In this document: piece by piece, positions 21,106 through 31,045 of the stretch
Position numbering within the stretch: position 1 is the stretch's first letter
How the letters are laid out: every line of letters begins with the position of its first letter
NCBI GenBank assembly: GCA_900073065.1
Contig: FJOG01000003.1
Coordinates: 1,491,972-1,527,849 of the forward strand
Length of the DNA: 35,878 nucleotides
Source: Phialocephala subalpina
Taxonomy: Eukaryota; Ascomycota; Leotiomycetes; Helotiales; Mollisiaceae
Direction of reading: 5' to 3'
Position numbers and translations under genes: made by a program
Notes under the pieces: model-generated
Told to the model about the DNA's origin: nothing
Seen by the model: the letters and a program-made list of their open reading frames with translations, nothing else
Databases searched by the model: none

Positions 21106-22372
21106 CTTGAGACAAATGAATTGAAGTAAGTGTGATCAGTGATTGTGGATGTTGGCGGAGGCCAACAACGAAATTGTGGTAGAGCTATCCTGGCTAAGTC
21201 TGCGCGCATCAACCTCGTCGTTTTCAAGGCAACGGGCAGCTGGGTACTGTTACGTCCTTCGTGTTTTATTGTTTCTGGTGTCTTTTCCACCAGGCAATCA
21301 ATCCTCGTTGTCTGCCAGTCTTCCCAAAGAATGGCGGCCACTTGAGCCTCTCGCAATTTATCGCTGTGTCCGAAAGGGCGCTAAATGTAAAGAACTGGTA
21401 TTGGATGGTTGCTGCTGGGTTCCCCTCAGTGGCTTTGGGGTACAGGAGAAAAAGCAAATCTGTCAACGAATTTCTAACTCCCGAAGGACCGATTCGGAAT
21501 TCTTGATGCAGCTCCAAACTTGGTTCAGGCTTCTTGTCTGCACCTCGCTGACAGAAGTTGCATGCATATGTGGAGCCGCAGCTGAGAACACAAGCTTGTG
21601 AAACTGTCGCATGCGGGCGATCAAACCCTTCATACCAGAGCCTTATAGAAGCGACAATGATCAGATGTTTCTATAGTTGGTGTCTCTCTCAAACTCCCAA
21701 GTTTGATGACCGACATCGGGCTAAGGGTGTCGTCGTCGCGTTGGAGGCGCTGATTCGACGAATTGATGCCGTTGGGAGCGGTTCGTTGCCGTGCTGAAGA
21801 AGGAGCTGAGAGCTGAGGACCCGGCTGCAGTGAACATCCCAATCCGATAAGTTGGTGTATGGAGTTCATTCGTGATTGGAACCCTGCATGCAATGTTAAA
21901 GAGAAGGTCCAATAAGTCCTGGTATCTATCACTATGCGGTCGGAGAGATGCATGTTGGTGGTGTGATGTTTGCGTGGCACCTCTTGCCAGAGGCTTCCGT
22001 ACTGATCTGTCAAGTCTAGGGTAAGTGTAGTTCACTGTAGAAGTCTGTAGAGCTCAGTGCAGAGGGTTCAAAAATTATAAAGGTTGGTGAGAGAATATGA
22101 ATTGGCCAATCTTAAGAATGGAAGGTAGGAAACTACAAACCAGCTACTGTAGGCGATTCGCACCTGACTCCTTTCGTGTCGCTTGGTATTATGCCCCTCG
22201 ATCATTGCACGATTGCATTGACAGAATAATTGGTCATTAATTCATCTCTAAATGATTCATTTCAAAAGCAAAAGCGATTTGCGTAACCGCCTCATCTTTG
22301 CCTGACTCGTACAAAGGCTGAAACGCCCCTTTCGTTCTTGACTGGCAAATGGTTCAATAATCGCTCGCGAGG
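21106..22372. other. intergenic region upstream of the HET gene
   Basis: There is no supported gene in these 1.27 kb. Open frames at 21143-21601 and 21630-22035 lack family features, and the first has no ATG. The stretch holds the HET promoter and the 3' flank of the Nudix gene, both on the minus strand. Confidence 0.5.
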
Positions 22373-23251
22373 TTACAGCTTCCCCTCACGCTTTAGGCCC
22401 TCATATAGCGCCCAAGACGCCACAGTCTTTGAGTCCCTAGCACCTTCCCTCCACAAGTCCTCATACCTGACCAACTTCAGTGTAATCAGCTCGCCTTGTG
22501 CCCGTAGACCAGTCAGCTTCTCCCTCAGGTCCATGATATTCTTCTCGTCCATCTCCTTCTCCCAGACAAGGAGGTGAATGTATTCGTCCGACCCACCTGG
22601 ACTCGGATACATCGCCGGCTGCGAGTTGTCGTTCGTGGTTGCTGATTCTAGGGCCATCTTCGTCATGTCTTTGAACTCGTCGTATGGAATTGTAAGCCCA
22701 GTCTCCTCTTCAATCTCTTTCCGAGCTTTCAGAATGACTTTCTTGGCTTCATCGTCTAACATACCGGCCGGGATCTCCCAAAAGGAGAGATTCCCCGCGG
22801 GAACTCGTGGCTGCATTGTCATGACCACAAATTTCTCTTCCTTCCTCTCTTCCGAATTCAGAATCATCAGTACAGCTACACTGCCGCCTCGCAGAAAGAC
22901 GATCCCAGGCAATTCATGGTCCTTATCATTCTTGATAATCGTCTTCATCATCAAGAACCCGAGCGGCTCGTCCCCTTTTCCCCACCAATTGACCGTCTGG
23001 ATCTGTATGGCTCTCAAAGAGAAAGGGTGTTCGTGAAACGGATGTTTGTTGTCGTTCTGGAGTTCGAGATCTTTCTTCAGAGTTTCTGCCCAATTATCGA
23101 AGGCAGTAAACTTGAGTAAGCTTCGCTGAAAAGTAGGCCAGTCGAGATCTTTCTTCCATGATGACTTCAACTCTTCCAGCACAAAGCGATTGAGTGAAAT
23201 CTTGACTACTGGAGAAAATCCAGGAAGATCGAAGGAAAGAATTTCAGACAT
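22373..23251 (-). CDS. Nudix hydrolase, ADP-sugar diphosphatase-like
   Basis: This is a single exon of 292 residues from the ATG at 23251. The Nudix box begins at EIPAGMLDD, followed after a lysine-rich stretch by KEIEEETGL. The spacing is one residue longer than the consensus GX5EX7REUXEEXGU, as in plant and animal ADP-sugar diphosphatases of the NUDX14 type, and the PAGMLDD start also fits that group. Downstream the protein has PSPGGSDEYIHLLVW, which fits the substrate-binding part of this subfamily. The expected reaction is hydrolysis of ADP-sugar or ADP-ribose to AMP and sugar phosphate in the cytosol. A fuller N-terminal frame exists upstream but begins with TTG. TTTATATTTTA about 20 bp before the ATG could be a core promoter. 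Confidence 0.88.
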   Translation of the reverse strand: MSEILSFDLPGFSPVVKISLNRFVLEELKSSWKKDLDWPTFQRSLLKFTAFDNWAETLKKDLELQNDNKHPFHEHPFSLRAIQIQTVNWWGKGDEPLGFLMMKTIIKNDKDHELPGIVFLRGGSVAVLMILNSEERKEEKFVVMTMQPRVPAGNLSFWEIPAGMLDDEAKKVILKARKEIEEETGLTIPYDEFKDMTKMALESATTNDNSQPAMYPSPGGSDEYIHLLVWEKEMDEKNIMDLREKLTGLRAQGELITLKLVRYEDLWREGARDSKTVASWALYEGLKREGKL

Positions 23252-23394
23252 TGTTGAATGGAAGCGTAAAATATAAACGTAGTCCAATTGGGAGGTATTT
23301 AATAGTTCAAGATATCTAAAGAAGTGAAAGTCGACAATTAAAAAGAGGCACGCATGAACGTGGAGAGGAAGAAGCTAAGTCAATCCGCAACCGA

Positions 23395-26085
23395 TCAGGC
23401 AGCAGTGGGCGGAGTAAAACTGAATTCAACAAAGCAGGAGGCAGGGAGGCAGGGCAGGCAGGGCAGGGAGGCAGGAAGGCAGGAAGGCAGCCTCATTATA
23501 CCACGTTCAGTCACGAAGTGCTGCGCTGGCTTTTGATTCCGCCGAATTAGCGATGCATCAGTCCAGCCACTTACTGGGGGCGAAATGTACTTCGGATCGT
23601 AATTTATCTTTAACCAATCATGATCAGCGGGAACAGGAGAGACTTTGAGCAAGAGCGGCAAGAGCGCGAGGAGCGTGAACGGCGGGAACAAGAGCAGCAA
23701 GCCCAAGAGAAGTTGGAACGGCAGAGACTGGAGCGGGTGGGACAAGGAGTTGAAGCATCGAAGCGCGAACTGGACCATGTCTTTCTGCCGAATCCGGAGG
23801 TCGGTAGCGTCTGGCGTTAGGGTAGCCTTCGCTTTCTCAATGGCCCGCTTTAGCAATGCAGCCTTGAGCAGCATTTGGTATGGAGAGATGTCATCCTTCG
23901 TCGCATAGTTCGTGATATAATAGATAAGACTGAGAGCTTTTGCCACAGTTGGGATCCAGGAGATATCTTGATTAGAGCGGATGCAGCTTGCGATTGCTGG
24001 GTTCCACGGGTTGACCCAACCGTGATTCCGAGCCAGGTGGATCACACCTAACTCATCGATTGTGGAGGCGGAGGCAAGGCTACGGGGCATGCCGAATCTG
24101 CAGGCGTCCTTATCCAGCCCCTTTTGACGGTACTTAAAGCAGGTAGCGTTGTGGTTTCGGGAATGGATTTGTTTCTTGCAAGCAACAGCATTACTGTCAG
24201 TTGACACATGGAATTCGTGATCAGTCTCTGAGCTCTTCGTGGAAGGTGGCACGTCTGTAGCGCTTGGTCCAGAATGATCAGTAATATCCAAGTCTATACT
24301 TTGCATAATGACAGCTTCCAGGTAATGTATCATCCGAGCGGCAAAACAGCTGTCCTGGAGAAGTCGATTCCGCAAAGTGGTAAAAGCAAGGTTGCCAGCG
24401 AGCCAGACGAGCGCATGGAGGTGTAACATCCCACGGCCGTTGGTCTCGACGACCCCGAAATGGTTTGCGACCTGCCCAAGGATTCCCATTCGGCTACCAC
24501 CACTACCGAGGAGGCCATCAAAGACACCCTTGCAGGTATGATGAAAGAACTGCGCAACGGCAACAGGGTTCGACGTTGCTGTCGCCCGACGGAGTGCTGC
24601 AGTAGCAGCAGGGAGGGCGTCTTCAGAGTATTCCACACCGGCCAAATATAGGACCAGGGGGTTTCGCAAGTCCGAGGGGTTGATGGTCATCCAAAACGCT
24701 GGCATCCCATGGCGTACGATCAGTCCCCTGATTTCGGAGCGCATCTTCAGCTTCTGGGAGAAAGACTCCGGGACCTGCATACCGACGAGGTTAACATGAT
24801 GCTCTGAATCTACCAACACGGGTACAAGGCCAATCTGCGTAAGCATCATAATGATTTCCTTGCGCCGCCCAGTCTGTCCTTCGTCGATAAAGAGAATGTG
24901 ATGACCCTGATAAGGTTTGAGTTGCTTCGCAATGAAGCTGATATCGGAGGTGGCAAGTCGAACTATGCAAGTGAAGTAGAATGAACTGCCCTTGCCATAT
25001 TGACTCTTTACCCAGACGTCTCCTCTCATCAAGTTGACTAATCTCTTCGAAATGGAGAGCCCAAGACCAGTCCCACCGAACCTTCGCGTCATAGATCCAT
25101 CGGCTTGCTGGAAGGTATCGAAGATGAGATTAAGCTTGTCTGCCTGAATACCAATCCCAGTATCAGCCACCGAGAACTCAATGGCATATTCGTCTGGTGC
25201 ACAGTGTACTTGCTCCGCCTTTCGAATCGTCAAAGAAACCTCACCCTGTTCGGTGAATTTGATACCATTGCCGACCAAATTTAGGATAACTTGGCTTAAA
25301 CGGAATGAATCACCAACAACATGGTCGGGTACGGAGCTGTCTACCCAGTATATCAGGTCCAGCAACTTCTCATTTGCTTTCACCGCAAGTGTTTTGAGAG
25401 CGTTGAAGACTGTTCCACCAAGAGTATAAGGTATTTCCTCCATGATCATCCGATTGGCCTCAATCTTTGAGAGGTCTAGAATGTCATCGATAATTGTCAG
25501 CAAACTGTTTGCAAGCTTGCGGACAATATTCATCATGTCGCGTTGATCTTGAGTGAGGTCCGTATCCAAGATAAGCTGCGTCATGCCGATGATACCGTTC
25601 ATTGGCGTTCGGATTTCGTGAGACATGTTGGCTAGGAACTCAGACTTCGTTCTGTTGGCGAGCTCGGCGGCCTCCTTGGCTGCTGTGTTTCGTTGGATGC
25701 TGTCCCTGAGGTTAAAGACCATTTGGTTGATTTTCCGCTTTAACTCGTCCATCTCGCCAGATGCCTTCACGGTGATGACAAGCTTCTGTCTTAAGGCAGG
25801 GTTCTTGTTGCTGCTGGTTGAGGTGTCGGAGAGAACATCAGCAACGGCAGATGGTGCGCCTATCTCAGTCGCTGTCTGGTTGTTCGCAGTAATTTTTGCT
25901 TCTAGCCTCTGCACTCTCGCGACCAAGGCCGTAATCTCCCGCTCGAGTGCGAGTTTGGCTTGGGTACCAGCGCCGGGAAGCTTTACCCCTTGGTTGCTCT
26001 GAATATGTGGTTGAGGTATGTTGATAGTCGTCGCAAGACATTGCAGTATCGCGGTGGCGGCTGCGAGGGTGGAATCGTCGCCCAT
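23395..26085 (-). CDS. chimeric frame: Os-1/Nik1-type histidine kinase core joined to Helitron replicase-like domain
   Basis: One uninterrupted frame of 896 codons starts at the ATG at 26085 ([13 protein letters not shown], the typical start of group III histidine kinases). Residues 1-100 match that N-terminus. The HAMP array (five or more in Nik1/Os-1) is missing except for the last half ([19 protein letters not shown]). The phosphoacceptor region [15 protein letters not shown] (His156) and the ATPase N, G1 (VADTGIGI), F and G2 ([12 protein letters not shown]) boxes are intact; the N-box reads NLVGNGIKF where NLVGNAIKF is usual. At about residue 435 (near 24780) kinase similarity stops before any receiver domain. 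From [20 protein letters not shown] on, it is a Helitron-like N-terminal domain with [20 protein letters not shown]. That domain breaks off near 23745, and the last 120 residues read antisense low-complexity sequence. Expression is unknown; it may be a Helitron gene capture. Confidence 0.8.
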   Translation of the reverse strand: MGDDSTLAAATAILQCLATTINIPQPHIQSNQGVKLPGAGTQAKLALEREITALVARVQRLEAKITANNQTATEIGAPSAVADVLSDTSTSSNKNPALRQKLVITVKASGEMDELKRKINQMVFNLRDSIQRNTAAKEAAELANRTKSEFLANMSHEIRTPMNGIIGMTQLILDTDLTQDQRDMMNIVRKLANSLLTIIDDILDLSKIEANRMIMEEIPYTLGGTVFNALKTLAVKANEKLLDLIYWVDSSVPDHVVGDSFRLSQVILNLVGNGIKFTEQGEVSLTIRKAEQVHCAPDEYAIEFSVADTGIGIQADKLNLIFDTFQQADGSMTRRFGGTGLGLSISKRLVNLMRGDVWVKSQYGKGSSFYFTCIVRLATSDISFIAKQLKPYQGHHILFIDEGQTGRRKEIIMMLTQIGLVPVLVDSEHHVNLVGMQVPESFSQKLKMRSEIRGLIVRHGMPAFWMTINPSDLRNPLVLYLAGVEYSEDALPAATAALRRATATSNPVAVAQFFHHTCKGVFDGLLGSGGSRMGILGQVANHFGVVETNGRGMLHLHALVWLAGNLAFTTLRNRLLQDSCFAARMIHYLEAVIMQSIDLDITDHSGPSATDVPPSTKSSETDHEFHVSTDSNAVACKKQIHSRNHNATCFKYRQKGLDKDACRFGMPRSLASASTIDELGVIHLARNHGWVNPWNPAIASCIRSNQDISWIPTVAKALSLIYYITNYATKDDISPYQMLLKAALLKRAIEKAKATLTPDATDLRIRQKDMVQFALRCFNSLSHPLQSLPFQLLLGLLLLFPPFTLLALLPLLLKVSPVPADHDWLKINYDPKYISPPVSGWTDASLIRRNQKPAQHFVTERGIMRLPSCLPASLPCLPCLPASCFVEFSFTPPTAA
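23434..23491. repeat. GGCA/GGGA simple repeat
   Basis: Four- and five-base units of GGCA, GGGA and GGAA alternate here. They produce the [14 protein letters not shown] string at the C-terminus of the long minus-strand frame, which is therefore not a meaningful protein end. Confidence 0.85.
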
Positions 26086-26554
26086 CTTTGTTGATAAGTA
26101 TGCAGCCAGGCTCCTTTGGCAGTAGATTAAGAACAGTCGACTGTCATGAAGGCACAAAAGTCCACCGGGTAGGCTTCCAGTCGAATGTATTCTGTTTGGG
26201 ACAACTGCGGGAGCGCTTTGTCCAGGGTCCAAGCTCGCTAGCGTCGATCATCACCATCACCCAGCGGAAGCTACCGAGTAGCGCTTCGAAATGATGCTGT
26301 GATGGAAAGGCCAATCAAAAGCTTGGAAGTTTCGAAGGTGGGGGTTGGGGCCTGCATTGCAAAGTGCGCGGAGCCTCTCTTTCTGTGAACTTCCACCTTA
26401 TTTTATCTATTTCGATCAAGGTAATGTGGTAAAACGTTTCATCCAGATTATTTAGCTAGAACAATGCTTAATGCGCGACTCAGTATCCGCGTCATCTTCT
26501 TTGTGGGGAGGCGATCCAAATTTGGAGACAAAAAGTCTTTACGTAGCCTTGATG
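26086..26554. other. intergenic, upstream of the chimeric frame
   Basis: No gene is seen. The frame of the kinase continues open upstream to 26232 but without an ATG. This stretch should hold its promoter; no clear TATA element was found. Confidence 0.4.
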
Positions 26555-26799
26555 CAGAGGTATCCTTAGATACCGAATAATCGCTATGACACCTGTTCAA
26601 AATCGATGTTGAGCATTCAACCTTCAAATCATCTCCGATCTACGACCCAGCTCGCTGGCAATGCGTCGATTCTTACCGATCAAAGCGTGCCTGACTTGGG
26701 ACTAACAGCAGATACGAGCGAGACTTCCCAATATCTACTTGCCGAACAGCAGACAAAGTCGACAAAAGGAGTCACAGTGACGAAGGATGCACTGAACAC
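26555..26799 (+). repeat. 245-bp direct repeat, copy 1
   Basis: This is nearly identical to 35609-35852 in the same orientation. Both begin CAGAGGTATC, contain the palindrome GGTATCNTTAGATACC and encode a matching plus-strand frame (for example DTSETSQYLLAEQQTKS). The right end of this copy falls at the point where mariner transposase homology stops. Confidence 0.9.
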
Positions 26800-26804
26800 A
26801 TCTG

Positions 26805-27540
26805 CACGATCTTTTCTGAATGGTGCCAAGAGGCGTTGTCCATTACGATGACAGATTTTGGCTCTGGGTATCTGCCACAGTGATGTAGCAACTGGGTAAT
26901 AAAGTCCTCAAACAAATCACAGTCTGTTGATCCCTGGTATACTCGCCTCAGCATGATGCCATCTTGCGCGTATGCTGGAAGAATGTGCCATCTTTTCCCG
27001 CGACCGAACTTTGTGACTTGGACTGGAGATGAACCCTTCGGAGACCACCCCCAACGCCGATGTCCAGCCCTCCCCCATCGCAGCCAGACTCATCCACAAA
27101 GACAAGCTGGTCGGATTTGTACCTCGATATCCTATGTAGGTAGTGGTCTCGAAGGTCGGCATCCCGTTGTTGTGCGATGCGTCGGATCGTTTTTCGTGTC
27201 CAGCCTATTGACCTCAGAGTCCGACCGATTGATCTCTCCGATATCCTTTTACGAAAGCTGCGATAGAGGAAGTCTGCCATTTCGCATCGATACAGGTAAG
27301 GCTGTTTGATTAGTAAGTCGCAGAGAGCTTCCTGCATAGGTGGTGTAATGCAGCTACGACGGCCGACGGTCTTTGTTCTTTGGGGGTGGGCATGTCGGAC
27401 TGCTGTTGTCTCTTCAGACGAATTCTCTGGACAGCGCGGACCCTGCATGAGGCTTTTGTGGCTATTAGCTTGGTCTCGAACCCTTCTTTTAGCAATGCGT
27501 TGATTAGAACATGCTGTGCAGCATTCAGTTGTGGCGCCAT
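26805..27540 (-). pseudogene. Tc1/mariner-family transposase, frameshifted and truncated
   Basis: The frame begins at the ATG at 27540 (MAPQLNAAQHVLINALLKEG) with helix-turn-helix character, then shifts near 27390 to a second frame. That frame carries GRRSCITPPMQEALCDLL, SERSIGRTLRSIGWTRK and VFVDESGCD, which holds the first catalytic Asp. It shifts again near 27050 to HRRWGWSPKGS, KRWHILPAYAQDGIMLRR and VIVMDNASWHHSEKI with the second Asp. Homology ends at about 26805 before the third acidic residue of the DDE/D triad, so the C-terminus is gone. Two frameshifts plus truncation make it inactive. A typical full length is about 340 residues; about 245 remain. Confidence 0.85.
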
Positions 27541-27806
27541 GTTTGCTGAGAAGAGAAGGAGTGACGGAGGAAAATAGTGGAGACGGTCGCTAGCAAATTC
27601 GGTTCCTGGAAGGGCGGAGGTACCTCCAGGTACATCTGGGGCAGGGGTGCACAGCCACAAGTGTCCAGAAGTGGACCTCGCCAAAAATAATTAAATAAAC
27701 ACAACGACACCCATTTCGCCTTCTACTGTACACTGCATCGATAAATTCAGAATTCAATTACTAACGCCAGCGGTCTTAATACAGCACTATCGACGAGCCC
27801 CAAATA
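27541..27806. other. flank of the mariner relic
   Basis: The stretch 27640-27690 (GGGGTGCACAGCCACAAGTG and following) resembles a mariner end, but the opposite end is lost, so the terminal inverted repeat cannot be confirmed. The rest is the short promoter of the next gene. Confidence 0.35.
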
Positions 27807-29823
27807 ATGACATCCGATGTTAAATCGTCCGCAATATCACAACCAACAGTCGCCCGAGAACGTCGCTCCTCCTCTCTATCATGGAGTCTTATGCACCCAC
27901 GCCCGATTTCCCAGGTTCCCCGGAAGACGTTTTGGGTAGCAGGAAGGAGTGAAATTCCATGCTATAGTTGCAGCCCCTGGAAATTCTACGAACCGTTTGT
28001 TAAACTCAAATCAGATCTCTTCTTGGTGCTTTGCAATGGCAGGACTGAGGTACGAGTACTATCGATTTTCCTTATCGAACAATACGGCAAGGGTTCTTGG
28101 TTTCCTGAATTTCAACATCCAAGTTTCGTCGACATTTATGAACTATATCATGTCAACGATGAAATTTTTGCAATCTACGAGTATCTAGACTTCTCACTAG
28201 AAGATCTATTACGGCATTCCATCCGTCTTGCAGAGCCCGAGATAGCATTTATAATTAGTCGGGTAGGTTGGATATCGTCCTTTATCCATGTCGTGTGCTG
28301 ATTATAGCAGGTGCTAGCTGGCATCCGGTTCATCTGGTCAAGGGAACTTAACCATCAGCTCATTTCGTTCCAGAATATTCGCCTCTCTCAGAAAGGCGAG
28401 GTCAAAATCGGTAAGGAAACGATCATCAAACAAGGTAGTGGACACTGACCACGTCCATTAAGACCATACCTCCCTTCCAGAAGCTGGAGAAAAGACTTCA
28501 GCAGACCCGAGTACCTTAGGGACACTAATGTTACAGCTGATGACAGAGTCCAAGGAGACGCTAGCTCGAACAGGCGCAGAACATTGGTCAGCGGAGGCCA
28601 TCAACTTCGTAGAAGCTACATTCACGGCTTCTCCTGACGAGCTCTCTGATGTGAGTATTGATTAAGACGCTGTAAACCAATCATTACTCATCAGTTTCTA
28701 GCATGTTTTCATCGCTCGTTCGAGTGACCCGAAGACACTGACAGCTCTTTGTTCCATGAGTAATCTTATCATAGACCGAGAACCTCGTCTAATGGGGGGA
28801 TTCTCGAAGATGTGGGAGGAACCGTCACCGAGAAGAATGTCAGCAAGACTGACACCAAGGAAATTGTCACTTCCACCAAAGCTTAAGGCACCCGAATCTC
28901 GTTTATACCACAAGAAATATGCAGCCCAGAAGAGCCACCATTAGACTCCTTGCCTCTGAGAAGAGCGTCACCATGGCAATACTATACCAAGGCATACCGC
29001 CGTGAATTGGGGGCGTCAGTAGTGGTTGCGTGCAAGAACCCAGCCACGTTTGAGCTTTTCGCGGTGAAGTCCATAGCTGTATCGGAACCCAATGACCAAG
29101 CTCAAACCCTTCGTCAAGTTCGACATGAAAATTTCCTCACCTATTATGAAATATTTGTGTGTGACAATGCGATCTTTACCGTTTCCGAATGCATGGCAAT
29201 CTCTCTGACGGATCTCAATGAATCTGCTATCCCACCGAACGAGATTCAGATAGCGACAATCATACATCAGGTGAGTTGCTCCTATAAACTCTTTGGACTT
29301 TGATGCTAAAGAAGTAGGTGCTGACGGGACTTGATTACCTCGCCTCTCGAGACATGATGCATGGAGAAATTACATGTTCTACTATACTCCTGTCTCTTCG
29401 CGGAGATGTCAAAATCGGTAAGTCCTCGGCCTAAGGTCTGCTTGCTCTACTAATCCGTCATCTAAGCCAATCCTGAAGGCTGCATCAACATTACTCTGCG
29501 AAGTCACGGGTTGCGCAAAGATACCGAAGCATTAGGCTTCGTGATGCTCCAACTTATGGAGCGGGGCAGCCACCCCCGTGGAAGACTGGCCTTGGAGCAT
29601 CCCGACAGGTGGTCTCAACAAGCAGAGAAGTTTCTGCATTTAACAGCATCGAGTTCGGCTAAAGAACTTCTGTGGGTGAGTTACTTGAATTCTCACTTTC
29701 TATATGTTCTGATTGTCCTAGCATGCTTTCTTGAACAACTCACCACGAAAGGAGGAGCTTGTGAGCCTGGTTGGTTGTGCTCAGATATCCTCGCATATCC
29801 CATTCTGTCTTGAAGGGCCGTGA
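27807..29823 (+). CDS. tandem pseudokinase protein
   Basis: Eight exons (27807-28262, 28311-28410, 28463-28650, 28702-28838, 28925-29270, 29318-29417, 29467-29675, 29722-29823) give 545 residues. The protein has two kinase-fold units, each starting with SPW(K/Q)(F/Y)Y. Introns fall at equivalent positions and phases in both, including an exon of exactly 100 nt ending in VKI. In unit A the VAIK lysine is lost (VRVLSIF) and HRD reads HQL. Unit B keeps AVKSI, but HRD reads HGE, the catalytic-loop Asn is Thr and DFG reads ANP. Both should be catalytically dead or nearly so, and could act as scaffolds or sensors. The join between units (intron 28839-28924) is the weakest part; without it unit A ends at a TAG at 28942. 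The start could also be an internal ATG at 27891. The family resembles STE20/PAK-like folds, but membership is uncertain. Confidence 0.6.
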
Positions 29824-30098
29824 TGGTCATCTGAACTCGGGGAATACTTTTGGCAGTGCCAACGTAAATATATGTAGAAAACAGAAAAGATTCGTACTTG
29901 ATACGTTGCTACCACTCAGAAATATAAGATTTAAATGGATTTAGAACGTTGGCGGGAGATATTCAAAAATTCGAAGGCTGAAGAGCCTCAACCCCTTTTG
30001 AATGAAGTGAAGGCTGTTTAGGAAAGGCTTCACTTTTGCAGTTGATTACGTCAACAAAGACCAATCTTTCTCAACGTCTTTCATTGGTTGGCAGGCAC

Positions 30099-30171
30099 AG
30101 GCGTCCTGCGAGATCCCCTGAACGCGCTGAGTGGGGAATCTGAGAGCAGAATATTGCCATGCAGGACGCCT
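30099..30171. repeat. 11-bp inverted repeat
   Basis: AGGCGTCCTGC at 30099-30109 is matched by GCAGGACGCCT at 30161-30171, with 51 bases between. It could form a hairpin. No function is evident. Confidence 0.6.
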
Positions 30172-30472
30172 GCCAGTGCTTTATGCTCCCCACCCATAAG
30201 GGGGCATTTATCTAAGCTATCTGTACATGAATTGTGATACAAGAAGGGATGGTGGGAGGATGAATCGTTCAAGAAAAAGTGCTAGAAGAGCTCAAAAGGA
30301 TGAAGAATATCGATGGGGGAGAGTTGGATATATATGTGCACCCTTGAATTAGACCCCTGCCCTTGTTCTAGAGTGCGACATGCAACAAAAATTTGATTTG
30401 ATTTATTCACGTGACAATGTACTGTCAGTTACTTCTCATCCCGAGACAATTTTTGTTGTACATCGCAAGAGT

Positions 30473-30540
30473 TCTGCGGAGACGAGTATTCTGCAGAGGC
30501 GAGTATTCTGCAGAGCCGAGTGTTCTATAGAGGTGAGTGT
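30473..30540 (+). repeat. 17-bp tandem repeat, four copies
   Basis: The unit TCTGCAGAGGCGAGTAT recurs four times with a few substitutions per copy. It lies in non-coding DNA. Confidence 0.85.
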
Positions 30541-31045
30541 TCAAGAGCTTGGGGGCCCTTCGTAAGGTACGAGACATGTAAATGGCATTATTGCGCTCCG
30601 ATTGACCGTCTACGCCGTCTCGAAGGACTTCTCTAGTGCTTTGTGACGACAGCTCGTCTGCTTGCAACGTGCAATCGAGGCTCGCTAGGTACGAGTGCTG
30701 TTCTTCTTGGTTCAGTGCTCGCGTTCCGTTTACTCAGTTGATTGAGGCAACGTTCGACACGTTCGAAGCTTTCTTAACAATTGTCTGGTGCCAATCGGTA
30801 CTACCGGAGAAGTCATTGGCTCGCTCGGCGAGCACTCTCATTTGCAATTCCTTTATGTAAGGGTGGTACACTTAATTCCATTTCATCATTGTTTGAAGGG
30901 AATCTTTTGTTTTGTTAAAGAAACGTCTATTAAACCCCTTTGTCCGGAATAGGAGGATGTGTGTCAAACCATCCTTTAGCATGCGAGCTTCAACGTCCTC
31001 CATCGCGTTATTTGTACCTTCTACACGTACGTCATGAAGGAACTT

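Larger units (their letters stand above)
29824..31045. other. intergenic, no gene seen
   Basis: This 1.2-kb stretch has only short chance frames. It contains two small repeat structures listed separately and two nearly adjacent stretches of AT-rich DNA. Confidence 0.5.

Noticed and set aside
21143..21601. 152-codon plus-strand frame upstream of the HET gene
   Set aside because: It starts with TTG, has no domain and overlaps the likely HET promoter.
23620..23820. Glu/Arg/Gln-rich coiled-coil frame on the plus strand
   Set aside because: It is short low-complexity sequence antisense to the tail of the chimeric frame and may be a scrap of an unrelated coiled-coil gene; start and end are not convincing.
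26606..26851. 81-codon plus-strand frame as a stand-alone gene
   Set aside because: It begins in the 245-bp repeat and runs into the antisense of the transposase. The part shared with copy 2 may belong to an element, but the whole is not a gene.
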